This document shows, piece by piece, positions 52,560 to 59,956 of a stretch of 59,956 bases of DNA. The notes under the pieces are model-generated. The model searched no databases and was not told where the DNA came from. It was given only the letters and a program-made list of their open reading frames with translations. Made by a program: the position numbers and the translations under genes. Positions within the stretch are counted from its first letter, which is position 1. Each line of letters opens with the position of its first letter. The stretch is taken from assembly GCA_018713165.1 (NCBI GenBank), contig DVFR01000030.1:1-59956 (forward strand). Reading direction: 5' to 3'. This stretch comes from Candidatus Coproplasma stercoravium (lineage in GTDB: Bacteria > Bacillota > Clostridia > Christensenellales > Borkfalkiaceae).

Positions 52560-53765
52560 ATGCAGTTGACGAAAGATAACGCTATTCCCGAAAGCACCGT
52601 ATATATCCCCGAAATACTGCTGCCCGCCTCGGCTGATATGCATGTATGGGCGGTTAACGCGTGCGACCAGTTCACGGGCGATAAAACCTACTGGCGCGAG
52701 GTTGAAAACCTTGCCGCGGGCAAGATAAGCGCCTACCATATAATATTCCCCGAAATTTACCTCAAAGACCGCCCCGAAGAGCGCATCGCAGAAATTAACC
52801 GAACCATGCGCGAATATCTCTCCTCGGGCGTGTTCAGGGAAACTCCGGGCGGCTTCGTTCTCGTCGAACGCACGACGGAGAGCGGCACCCGCACGGGCAT
52901 AGTGATAGCCGTGGATTTGGAGGCATATTCCTTCAGGCCTGAGGACAGGGCGCTTATTCGCTCGACCGAGGCAACCGTTTTAGACAGGCTCCCGCCCAGG
53001 GTAAAAATCCGCAAAAACGCCTGCCTCGAACTTCCCCACGTTATGCTGCTTTACGACGACCCCGAAAACAGCGTTTTAAAAGCCTGCAAAAAGGGAGAGG
53101 TGCTCTACGACTTTAACCTGAATATGGGCGGCGGTCACGTTAAGGGCACTTTTATACCCAACGCGGAGGAGGTGCGCAGCGCGTTCTGTTCGCTCAAAAG
53201 CTGCGCAGGCTCCGACAGAATGCTCTTCGCCGTCGGCGACGGCAACCATTCTCTCGCGGCGGCAAAACTATGCTGGGAGGAGCTCAAAAAGACCCTTCCC
53301 GAAGAAAAGCAAAAAAACCACCCCGCGCGCTACGCGCTGTGCGAGGCGGTGAACATATACGATAAGGCGCTCTTTTTCCGCCCCATACACAGGTTTATAA
53401 AAACCGATGAACCGCAAAAGTTTGTAAACGGCTGGCCGCTTTCGGGCGGCGGCAGGGTCTGCGCGGTGATAAACGGCGGAAAAACAGAGCTTGCCTTTCC
53501 CGAAAACGTTCCCGAGGGAATTGCGCGGCTCGATGACTATATATCGGCGTTTATAGCCGAAAACGGCGGCGAGGTCGACTATATCCACGGCGATTCCGAC
53601 CTTATCTCCCTCACGCACGAGGGAGCAGGCGTACTTCTGCCCGCGATTGATAAGTCGCAGTTTTTCCCGCTCATACTCTCGGGCGGAAATCTCCCCAGAA
53701 AGACGTTTTCGATGGGCGAGGGAAATGAAAAGAGATATTACATAGAGGCAAAAAGGATTAAATAA
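52560..53765 (+). CDS. DUF1015 family protein
   Basis: 401 residues. DUF1015 (COG4198) signatures: WAVNACDQFTGDKTYWREVE near the start, HIIFPEIYLKD, VLVERTTESGTRTGIVIAVDLEAYSF, STEATVLDRLPPRVKIRKNA, FAVGDGNHSLAAAKLCWEEL and HPARYALCEAVNIYDKALFFRPIHR. Common in anaerobes, often near serine or phosphoglycerate metabolism genes; biochemical role not established. Starts 10 nt after the small CdaR-like peptide gene. Confidence 0.88.
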   Translation: MQLTKDNAIPESTVYIPEILLPASADMHVWAVNACDQFTGDKTYWREVENLAAGKISAYHIIFPEIYLKDRPEERIAEINRTMREYLSSGVFRETPGGFVLVERTTESGTRTGIVIAVDLEAYSFRPEDRALIRSTEATVLDRLPPRVKIRKNACLELPHVMLLYDDPENSVLKACKKGEVLYDFNLNMGGGHVKGTFIPNAEEVRSAFCSLKSCAGSDRMLFAVGDGNHSLAAAKLCWEELKKTLPEEKQKNHPARYALCEAVNIYDKALFFRPIHRFIKTDEPQKFVNGWPLSGGGRVCAVINGGKTELAFPENVPEGIARLDDYISAFIAENGGEVDYIHGDSDLISLTHEGAGVLLPAIDKSQFFPLILSGGNLPRKTFSMGEGNEKRYYIEAKRIK

Positions 53766-53779
53766 AAAAGGATTAAGTT

Positions 53780-55102
53780 ATGGCAATCAAGGTTTGCAAA
53801 TTCGGCGGCACGTCCATGGCAGACGGCAACGTGATGAACCGCGTCAAGAGAATAATCGAGAGCGATAAAGACAGGAAATACGTCGTTGTCTCCGCGCCCG
53901 GCAAGAGATATTCGGGCGACATAAAGATAACCGACGTTTTATACGAGTGCCACAAAGAGGTGGCAGAAACGGGCACCTGCGGCGCGGCGTTCGCGCTCAT
54001 ACGCAACAGGTTCACCAGCATTGTAAAAGAGCTCGGCATAGATTTCGATATTCAGTCCGTCCTCGACGAAACTGAGGAGAGGATAAACCGCGAAAACGAC
54101 GAGGATTTCACCGCTTCCCGCGGCGAATATCTCTCCGCGCGCGTAATGGCGGAGGTGCTCGGCGCAAAGTTTATCGACGCCGAGGACGTCATTTTCTTCG
54201 ATAAAAACGGCGTATACGACGCCGAAAAGTCCGACAAGGCTATAAACGAGGCGCTCCGCGGCGTTGAAAAGGCAGTTTTTCCCGGCTTCTACGGCAAGGG
54301 ATATAACGGCAGGGTAAAAACATTCTCCCGCGGCGGCTCTGATATCTCGGGCGCGATAGTCGCCCGTGCCGTCAACGCCTCGCTGTACGAAAACTGGACT
54401 GACGTAAGCGGTTTCCTCGCCTGCGACCCGAGAATTGTCGACAGTCCCAAACGCATAAAATCGCTCTCCTTCAAGGAGCTGCGCGAGCTTTCGTATATGG
54501 GCGCCAACGTGCTCCATTCCGAATCAATCTTCCCCGTGCGCAAGGCCAACATTCCCATACATATCCGCAACACCTTCCGCCCCGAGGATGACGGCACTTT
54601 AATTCTGCCCAGCGTTTATTATACGCCCAGCGGCAACATCGTAACGGGTATTGCGGGCAAAAAAGATTTCACCGTAATCTTTATCGAAAAGTCGCTCATG
54701 AACTCGCAGATAGGTTTCGTGCGCAAAGTACTCTCCGTGCTCGAAAATGCGGGCGTTCCCGTCGAGCATATCCCTTCGGGCATCGATACGATGTCGGTGG
54801 TGGTCGAAAGTTCGGCTCTCAAAAACGGCAAGCTCGAGCTTGTTTTGCAGGGCATAAAGGAGGCTGTCGCCCCCGATACGCTCAGGGTAACCGAAGATAT
54901 CGCGCTTATTGCCACGGTTGGTCACGGCATGTCGTCGTCGGTCGGCACTTCTGCAAGGCTCTTCAAGGCGATGGCAGAGGCGAAAATAAACGTTAAGATG
55001 ATTGACCAGGGCTCTTCCGAGCTCAACATTATCGTCGGCGTGCAGAACGACGAGTGCGAAAAGTGCATACGCGCCATATACCGCGAATTTTTCGGGAACT
55101 GA
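53780..55102 (+). CDS. lysC: Aspartate kinase
   Basis: 440 residues. KVCKFGGTSMADGNVMNRV at the N-terminus, VVVSAPGKRYSGDIKITDVLYE, ASRGEYLSARVMA, FSRGGSDISGAIVA, WTDVSGFLACDPRIV and MGANVLHSESIFPVRKANIPIHIRNTF, followed by two ACT domains (ITGIAGKKDFTVIFIEKSL; VGHGMSSSVGTSARLFKAMAEAKINVKMIDQGSSELNIIVGV). First step of lysine, methionine and threonine synthesis, feedback-regulated by the ACT pair. AAGGATTAAG precedes the ATG. Confidence 0.96.
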   Translation: MAIKVCKFGGTSMADGNVMNRVKRIIESDKDRKYVVVSAPGKRYSGDIKITDVLYECHKEVAETGTCGAAFALIRNRFTSIVKELGIDFDIQSVLDETEERINRENDEDFTASRGEYLSARVMAEVLGAKFIDAEDVIFFDKNGVYDAEKSDKAINEALRGVEKAVFPGFYGKGYNGRVKTFSRGGSDISGAIVARAVNASLYENWTDVSGFLACDPRIVDSPKRIKSLSFKELRELSYMGANVLHSESIFPVRKANIPIHIRNTFRPEDDGTLILPSVYYTPSGNIVTGIAGKKDFTVIFIEKSLMNSQIGFVRKVLSVLENAGVPVEHIPSGIDTMSVVVESSALKNGKLELVLQGIKEAVAPDTLRVTEDIALIATVGHGMSSSVGTSARLFKAMAEAKINVKMIDQGSSELNIIVGVQNDECEKCIRAIYREFFGN

Positions 55103-55137
55103 AAAAACTTGATTTATATAATTAATTATGGCATTGT

Positions 55138-55169
55138 AAAAAACGGCGGAAATTTTTCCGCCGTTTTTT
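55138..55169. terminator. Terminator of lysC
   Basis: AAAAACGGCGG-AAATTTTT-CCGCCGTTTTTT; symmetrical, so it can serve both strands. Confidence 0.9.
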
Positions 55170-55174
55170 GTATT

Positions 55175-55294
55175 TTATTCTTTGGTTGGTTCTGTATCGG
55201 TGACAGAAATTCCGCGCAAAATTTCGCCGTCTATCTCTTTTTCAATGGGTATGGCCTTTTTGCGCAAACCCTTATAAAGCGCGCTGTGCTCCTT
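55175..55294 (-). other. Open remnant after the flavin gene
   Basis: On the minus strand, after a TGA, a 40-codon stretch reads LYKGLRKKAIPIEKEID then GEILRGISVTDTEPTKE and stops. It looks like the end of a larger protein, but no good start codon is present (one TTG at 55267). Perhaps a leftover of a deleted gene. Confidence 0.25.
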
Positions 55295-55314
55295 TCATAT
55301 TCTCTCTGCTTATG

Positions 55315-55782
55315 TTATTCTGCAAATCTGCGCTTGCCCGTAATGCTTTCAACCGTTATTTTAACGACGGCGGTTATGTCCCTCGCCGCGCACTCGCGTG
55401 CAGAATATCCCTCAACGCGGCAGTGCTGCAATAGCAGTTCCAGCCCGCGCACGAGCTCTTCGCCGTAAACTCTCTCCGCTCTTCCGAAGGCTATCGCGCT
55501 CTTATAGTCGGCTGTAATTCCGTGCCCCGTGCTCCTGTAACCCGCCAGCGAATCGACTTCTACGCAGACATTGCTATTCTTTTCAATCAAATCGAGCTTT
55601 TTGCCCTCCTTCGCGCAGTGGAAGTATATAAAAATCTGCCCATCTTTCTCCTCCCAGCCGTAGGAGAGGGGGACGATATAGGGATAGGGCTCGTCGTGCA
55701 TGGCAAGCCTTATCGTCTGGCATTCGTCCAAAAGCTCTTTTATCTCTTCAAAGTCCTTAATTTCCCTGTCTGCCTTTCTCAT
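55315..55782 (-). CDS. Pyridoxamine 5'-phosphate oxidase-like flavin protein
   Basis: 155 residues. MRKADREIKDFEEIKELLDECQTIRLAMHDEPYPYIVPLSYGWEEKDGQIFIYFHCAKEGKKLDLIEKNSNVCVEVD is the split-barrel FMN-binding fold of the NimA / PNPOx-like family (nitroimidazole-resistance type); SAIAFGRAERVYG and the C-terminal HC...AARDITAVVKITVESITGKRR follow. Probably an FMN-dependent reductase, substrate unknown. GAGGTGA precedes the ATG and a good promoter lies upstream. Confidence 0.88.
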   Translation of the reverse strand: MRKADREIKDFEEIKELLDECQTIRLAMHDEPYPYIVPLSYGWEEKDGQIFIYFHCAKEGKKLDLIEKNSNVCVEVDSLAGYRSTGHGITADYKSAIAFGRAERVYGEELVRGLELLLQHCRVEGYSARECAARDITAVVKITVESITGKRRFAE

Positions 55783-55814
55783 TCGTCACCTCAAAAAATT
55801 TTTTATTTGTCTTT

Positions 55815-55844
55815 ATTATATAATCAATTTGTACCGCCTGTCAA
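55815..55844 (-). promoter_or_regulatory. Promoter of the flavin protein gene
   Basis: Minus strand: TTGACA (55844-55839), 18-nt spacer, TATAAT (55820-55815). Confidence 0.75.
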
Positions 55845-55863
55845 CCCGATAAAAATTCTTCTA

Positions 55864-55916
55864 GACAAACAACTGTATCTCTTGACAAACAACTGTATCT
55901 ATTGTATAATAACAGT
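55864..55916 (+). promoter_or_regulatory. Promoter overlapped by tandem 17-mers (likely GntR operator)
   Basis: The 17-mer GACAAACAACTGTATCT occurs twice, 55864-55880 and 55884-55900, with a 20-nt period. The second copy contains most of TTGACA (55882-55887); a 17-nt spacer leads to TATAAT (55905-55910). An ACTGT/ACAGT pair (55893-55897, 55912-55916) adds symmetry. The gene downstream is a GntR repressor, so autoregulation is likely. Confidence 0.6.
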
Positions 55917-55926
55917 AAGGTGCCTT

Positions 55927-56301
55927 ATGAAAATAATTTTAAGCGGCTCAGCCGACCTGCCGATTTACGAGCGGCTTAAAAACGGAATAAAGTCGCAGAT
56001 AGCGGCGGGGGAGCTTGCCCCCGGCAGTATGCTTCCTTCTATCCGCGTGGCGGCAAAGGAGCTGGGGATAGGCATCATCACCGTAAAGCGCGCGTACGAC
56101 GACCTGTGCAGAGAGGGATACCTCTTTGCCGAACAGGGTCGCGGCGTATTCGTTTCAAACGCGGGTTCTGCCGAACTTTCGCAAAAAAATCTCGCGGAGT
56201 TCGCCGATAAAATGCGCGCGCTAAAAGAGATTGCAACTGCGCTCAACATAACGCCCGAACAGGCGGAGCAAATTTTCAGAGAGATATGGAGGAAAGACTG
56301 A
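55927..56301 (+). CDS. GntR family transcriptional regulator (YtrA type)
   Basis: 124 residues from the ATG at 55927; the longer open frame upstream runs through the promoter and is rejected. A winged helix-turn-helix of GntR type: LPIYERLKNGIKSQIAAGELAPGSMLPSIRVAAKELGIGIITVKRAYDDLCREGYLFAEQGRGVFV, followed by a short dimer helix, as in the small YtrA subfamily that controls ABC transporter operons. AAGGTG precedes the ATG. The stop codon overlaps the start of the next (broken) gene. Confidence 0.9.
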   Translation: MKIILSGSADLPIYERLKNGIKSQIAAGELAPGSMLPSIRVAAKELGIGIITVKRAYDDLCREGYLFAEQGRGVFVSNAGSAELSQKNLAEFADKMRALKEIATALNITPEQAEQIFREIWRKD

Positions 56302-56824
56302 TGGAAGAGTTTTTATACGGGCTGGATATACAGGGGCTTGCCGTCGATTTCGGCAATTTTAAGCTCGACGATATAACTTTGCGCGTCCCGAAGGGCTGCA
56401 TAACTGGGCTCATCGGGCGCAACGGCGCGGGCAAAATTCGACAGGAATGCGGTGGTGGAGCTTATCCAGGAGTTCATGACGGACGAAAACCACACCGTGC
56501 TCTTCTCCACGCATATAACCGAAGATTTGGACAGAATTGCCAACTATATCGCCATGATAGAGGGCGGAAAACTCAAATTCATGGAGGAGAAGGAGGAACT
56601 TTTAAACTCCTACCGCCTCGTGCAGGTTTCAGAAGTCACCGACAGCATAAGGGCGGTGGCAATGGGGCTTAAAAGTACGCCCTTCGGCGCCACCTTCCTC
56701 TGCAAAACGGAAGCCGTCCCCCGCGGGCACAAGCACAAAAATTCCGTCGGTGGAGGAGTTGTTCGTCGCTCTCACCGAAGACGGGCTTACCGCAAAGCAC
56801 GTCGATAACCCGTTCGGAATGTAA
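56301..56824 (+). pseudogene. ABC transporter ATPase, broken by internal deletion and frameshift
   Basis: The N-terminus (MEEFLYGLDIQGLAVDFGNF ... LIGRNGAGK) is an intact ABC start up to Walker A, but at about 56433 the sequence jumps to FDRNAVVELIQEFMTDENHTV in a different frame; the Walker A Ser/Thr, Q-loop, LSGGQ signature and Walker B (more than 100 residues) are missing. The tail then reads FSTHITEDLDRIANYIAMIEGG normally up to about 56710, where a second 1-nt shift at a C-run leads to KIPSVEELFVALTEDGLTAKHVDNPFGM. Not functional as read. A local assembly or sequencing error cannot be excluded. Confidence 0.82.
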
Positions 56825-56836
56825 ACGGAGGGGAGT

Positions 56837-57556
56837 ATGAAAAACGGCAATTCATTTTTCAATAATTTTGCCGCCTACTACCGTACGGGCATGATGACAC
56901 TCGAGGGCAATGGGCAAAAACTCTCTTTCTTTCGCGGCGTGCTTGTGTTTATATGCTATTTTGCAATGGTGATATTCGGGAGCGTAGGTACGGGCGGCGA
57001 TATCTATCAGGATTTTGATATGCTCTTTGTAATGCCAATGTGCGTGCTCACCGTGTGCAAAATATACACGTTGTCCGTCCACGAAAGGCTGGTGCCAATG
57101 TCGCACAGGCGGCGCGTGCTGTGCTCGCTCTTGTTCTTTTTCATGTGGCTGATTATAGTTTCGTCGGTCTGGTGTTTTTTAGTAGTTTTATACAGTCTTT
57201 TAAACTGTCGGCTGCCCGATTTTTCCCTGCTCGGCGGCACGGGCAGCTTTCTGCTCGTTTCTGTATATTTATACAGCATCGGCTTTGCGCTCTTATATAC
57301 AAATCTCACGGCAAAGGTAGCAAAACTGCCGGTTATAATGGCAGCATTTGCCGTGTGGGCGGGGCTGTATGCCGCAATATATATCTTCGGCAACGTTTTA
57401 AACGGCATTGACTTTATATACGGCGGCATATTCGCTGCGGCGGGACGCACGCCGCTCGGCTGGGTATTTGCCGCACTGTTCGCGGCACTCGGCATAGCGC
57501 AGCTCGCCACGGGCGTCATATTGTGTGCAAAGCAGTTAAAACCTAAAAATTTTTAA
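56837..57556 (+). CDS. ABC-2-like membrane protein, copy 1
   Basis: 239 residues with about six hydrophobic helices and a long basic N-terminal segment. Its loop PMSHRRRVL and its end LKPKNF recur in the following gene (PMSHSRKAVYYIL; CKPKNF), so the two are paralogues and probable heterodimer partners of the GntR-linked ABC exporter. AACGGAGG precedes the ATG, 13 nt after the pseudogene. The frame is intact although the ATPase is broken. Confidence 0.65.
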   Translation: MKNGNSFFNNFAAYYRTGMMTLEGNGQKLSFFRGVLVFICYFAMVIFGSVGTGGDIYQDFDMLFVMPMCVLTVCKIYTLSVHERLVPMSHRRRVLCSLLFFFMWLIIVSSVWCFLVVLYSLLNCRLPDFSLLGGTGSFLLVSVYLYSIGFALLYTNLTAKVAKLPVIMAAFAVWAGLYAAIYIFGNVLNGIDFIYGGIFAAAGRTPLGWVFAALFAALGIAQLATGVILCAKQLKPKNF

Positions 57557-57569
57557 AGGGGAAGGGCAT

Positions 57570-58385
57570 ATGAATAAAATCAAGTACGAATTTTTCCGCT
57601 ATATAACCTTCTGCCGTTCATGCAGGTTTTTTAAAAACAATTCCGAAAACATTACACTTTCACATATAGGCACGGCAAAATATGCGCTCGCATACCTCCT
57701 GCTCATCGCAATGGCGTGCGTATCCATTTTTACAAGCAGAACGCAGCTCCCCGACGGCACGCAGGTTTCAATGTCTTTCGGCTACACAAACTGGGCGATG
57801 TGGGTGGCGGCTCTCATGCTGCTCGTTGCAATCTCCACGCGCGGTGTGCAGGGCAGCAGGCTCACGCCAATGTCGCACAGCCGAAAAGCGGTCTATTACA
57901 TACTGCGCCCCGTGCTCATATGCGCAATCGTGTGTGTTTGCCTTATCGCCGCATTTTGGCTGATTGCAATTTTTATTGCAATGGTGCAAAAACTTGCGGG
58001 CGCAATTCCGTCAGTCGATATTGAAATCACGCAAACATCGCTCTATCTATTAGTTCCATGCGCTTATCTCTGGCACTTTTCGGCGATAGTGTTCTCCTTC
58101 TCCGTGGTGCTCTTCATTCCCGCGCTAAAAAATTCGTGGTGCAAATTTGCCGTCTGTGCGGGCGCGCTCGCCTTCTACTATGTATTGAGCCTTATAATTA
58201 TAAACCTTTCGCCCTTCAGGCCGCAGCGTGGGCTGGAGTATTTTGCGAACCCGATAATTGCGCTGGAGTATCTTCCCGCATGGCAGGGGTGGCTGTTTGC
58301 CGGCATTATGGCGGCGGCAGCCGTAACAGTCTTTGTGCTCGCGGTCGTATTTACCTGCCGCGAATGCAAGCCCAAAAATTTTTAA
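57570..58385 (+). CDS. ABC-2-like membrane protein, copy 2
   Basis: 271 residues, about six hydrophobic helices; longer N-terminal cytoplasmic part (FRYITFCRSCRFFKNNSENITLSHIGTAKY). Shares PMSH(R/K) and the KPKNF end with copy 1. GGGGAAGG upstream of the ATG. Last gene of the GntR operon; a terminator follows 25 nt later. No defined substrate; bacitracin/peptide-type export is possible for GntR-YtrA operons but is only inferred. Confidence 0.65.
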   Translation: MNKIKYEFFRYITFCRSCRFFKNNSENITLSHIGTAKYALAYLLLIAMACVSIFTSRTQLPDGTQVSMSFGYTNWAMWVAALMLLVAISTRGVQGSRLTPMSHSRKAVYYILRPVLICAIVCVCLIAAFWLIAIFIAMVQKLAGAIPSVDIEITQTSLYLLVPCAYLWHFSAIVFSFSVVLFIPALKNSWCKFAVCAGALAFYYVLSLIIINLSPFRPQRGLEYFANPIIALEYLPAWQGWLFAGIMAAAAVTVFVLAVVFTCRECKPKNF

Positions 58386-58410
58386 GAGAGAATAGTTTAA
58401 TATATATCAT

Positions 58411-58446
58411 AAGCCGCCCGCATGCCAATGGCACGCGGGCGGCTTT
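58411..58446 (+). terminator. Terminator of the GntR-ABC operon
   Basis: AAGCCGCCCGC/GCGGGCGGCTT with inner TGCC/GGCA, then TTTGCATTT. Confidence 0.7.
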
Positions 58447-58465
58447 GCATTTCATAAAATATATT

Positions 58466-59530
58466 ATGATGACGCTGAGCGTTTGTATGATAGTAAAAGA
58501 CGAGGAGGAGGTGCTCGCCCGCTGTTTAAACTGCGTGCAGTCCTTCGCCGACGAGATAATAATAGCCGATACCGGCTCTTCCGATAGTACAATAAAAATT
58601 GCCCGCACCTTTACGGATAAGGTATATCCCTTTGAGTGGTGCGACGACTTCTCCGCCGCCCGCAACTTTTCCTTTTCAAAGGCGGGGTGCGAGCTTGTAA
58701 TGTGGCTCGATGCCGACGACGTTATATCCGACGCCGACGCGCAAAAAATCGCCGCCTTAAAGGAGGAGATGTGCGGCTACGACGTCGCTTTTCTGCTGTA
58801 TGCCTCCGCGTTCGACGGCGAACGCCCCACTTTCACCTATTACAGGGAGCGCATTTTCAGGCGCTCCCTCGGCTTAAAGTGGCAGGGCGCCGTGCACGAG
58901 GTGATTGAGCCGCGCGGAAGGCTTCTGTATTCCGATGCAACGGTTATGCACAAAAAAGTAAAGCCGTCGCCGCCCATGCGCAACCTGCATATATACCAGA
59001 AGCTGATATCGCAGGGCAAAAAACTGTGCGGCAGGGAAAAATTTTATTACGGAAGGGAGCTGTTTTATAACGGAATGTATGCCGAGTGCGCCGCCGTGCT
59101 CGAAAATTTTCTGTCCGGTGAGGGCTGGTCGGAGAATAAGGCGGAGGCATGCATAACGCTATATTACGCATATTCCGCCCTCGGCGAAGACGCACGCGCG
59201 GAAGCTTGCCTTTTAAGGAGCTTTTCGGTATGCAGTCCCAAAAGCCAGGCGTGCTGCATTCTCGGCGAACGCCTTTTAAAAAAGGGCGATTTGAATGCCG
59301 CAATCTACTGGTATAAAACGGCGGCGTCCCTCCCGCAGAATATAAAGAGCGGAGCGTTCGTAAACGCCGATTATTCGGGATATATCCCGTTTATCCAGCT
59401 ATGCGTTCTGTATGACAGGCTCGGCGATTATAAAAGGGCGTACCGCTATAACGAGCTTGCGGGAAGCATAAAGCCTGACGATAAGAGCTATCTTTACAAT
59501 AAGCGTTATCTGCTCACTAAACTCAAATGA
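58466..59530 (+). CDS. Family 2 glycosyltransferase with TPR-like C-terminus
   Basis: 354 residues from the ATG at 58466; a longer in-frame start would overlap the ABC operon and its terminator. GT2 motifs: [49 protein letters not shown] and [12 protein letters not shown] (DxD metal site), then [16 protein letters not shown]. The C-terminal half (about 200-354) is helical with TPR-like repeats ([44 protein letters not shown]). This SunS-like layout is often used to glycosylate proteins; the next gene encodes a threonine-rich collagen-like protein 10 nt after its stop, a plausible target. Confidence 0.85.
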   Translation: MMTLSVCMIVKDEEEVLARCLNCVQSFADEIIIADTGSSDSTIKIARTFTDKVYPFEWCDDFSAARNFSFSKAGCELVMWLDADDVISDADAQKIAALKEEMCGYDVAFLLYASAFDGERPTFTYYRERIFRRSLGLKWQGAVHEVIEPRGRLLYSDATVMHKKVKPSPPMRNLHIYQKLISQGKKLCGREKFYYGRELFYNGMYAECAAVLENFLSGEGWSENKAEACITLYYAYSALGEDARAEACLLRSFSVCSPKSQACCILGERLLKKGDLNAAIYWYKTAASLPQNIKSGAFVNADYSGYIPFIQLCVLYDRLGDYKRAYRYNELAGSIKPDDKSYLYNKRYLLTKLK

Positions 59531-59540
59531 CGAGGTTTTT

Positions 59541-59860
<320 letters not shown>

Positions 59861-59877
59861 CTATTCGGTAAAAAGGC

Positions 59878-59908
59878 AAAGCAGCGGCTTAAACAGCCGC
59901 TGCTTTTA
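59878..59908 (+). terminator. Terminator after the collagen-like gene
   Basis: AAAGCAGCGGCT-TAAAC-AGCCGCTGC followed by TTTTAATT. Confidence 0.85.
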
Positions 59909-59956
59909 ATTATGCAGTAAAAGCGTACTTAATTTGACCATAAATTTCTAACGAAT

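Noticed and set aside
55864-55900. Two 17-mers considered as a minimal CRISPR or attachment site
   Set aside because: Only two copies with a 3-nt gap, placed exactly on a promoter; an operator is the simpler reading.

Overview
The window is about 60 kb of a moderately GC-rich Bacillota genome, most probably a spore-forming, uncultured gut-type Clostridia. Evidence for this: the forespore sigma factor SigG, a YlmC/YmxH PRC-barrel sporulation protein, CdaA, DegV, HelD and YetF-type DUF421 proteins, a collagen-like Gly-X-Thr surface protein of the exosporium type, strong AGGAGG ribosome binding sites and frequent TTG/GTG starts. No species can be named from the sequence alone.

Layout. 1-1381 is the end of the ribosomal-protein operon (rpoA fragment, rplQ). 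1382-2267 is a gene-free block packed with hairpins and dispersed repeats. 2268-8794 is a compact type IV pilus or pseudopilus operon: two prepilins, a PilX-like anchor protein, a PilM-like actin fold with a long acidic insert, prepilin peptidase, PilC and PilB. ComEC occurs later at 48294, so DNA uptake is a plausible role. 8989-9949 holds an AT-rich orphan gene and tRNA-Ala(GGC). 10240-12859 is an AEC transporter and a cytoplasmic GH28 pectin hydrolase. 12996-17403 has sigG, degV, a CvpA-like protein, ylmC and a DUF4363/DUF421 pair. 17439-21000 is a folate operon (folC-folE-folP-folB/K fusion) behind a tetrahydrofolate riboswitch and a terminator. 21571-26937 has Ppx/GppA, Maf, an MreB-like actin, a second DegV and a YghO-like acyltransferase. 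27124-30945 has lepA, an MGMT-type protein, hemW and a GNAT. 31168-35879 has a lipoprotein, an anchored protein, guaB and guaA. 35884-38220 is a small accessory patch (structured repeat, HIT, ASCH, two tandem GNATs), followed by a PPC-domain protein and a SpoU methylase. 39860-48201 carries two superfamily 1 helicases: a HelD-like protein and a 1876-residue DUF4011 helicase-nuclease that could be an antiviral protein. 48294-55102 has comEC, holA, cdaA followed by a 36-codon CdaR-anchor remnant, a DUF1015 protein and aspartokinase. 55315-58385 has a flavin reductase-like protein and a GntR/ABC operon whose ATPase is broken. The window ends with a family 2 glycosyltransferase and a collagen-like protein in one operon.

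The most unusual signal is a 173-174 nt element present twice, 15 nt after rplQ and 4 nt after guaA. It is a chain of about six hairpins whose stems differ between copies but stay paired, while loops and linkers are conserved. A third, partial copy has only the first hairpin. I do not recognise it as a known RNA family. All assignments rest on reading motifs and translated sequence; no database search was possible.
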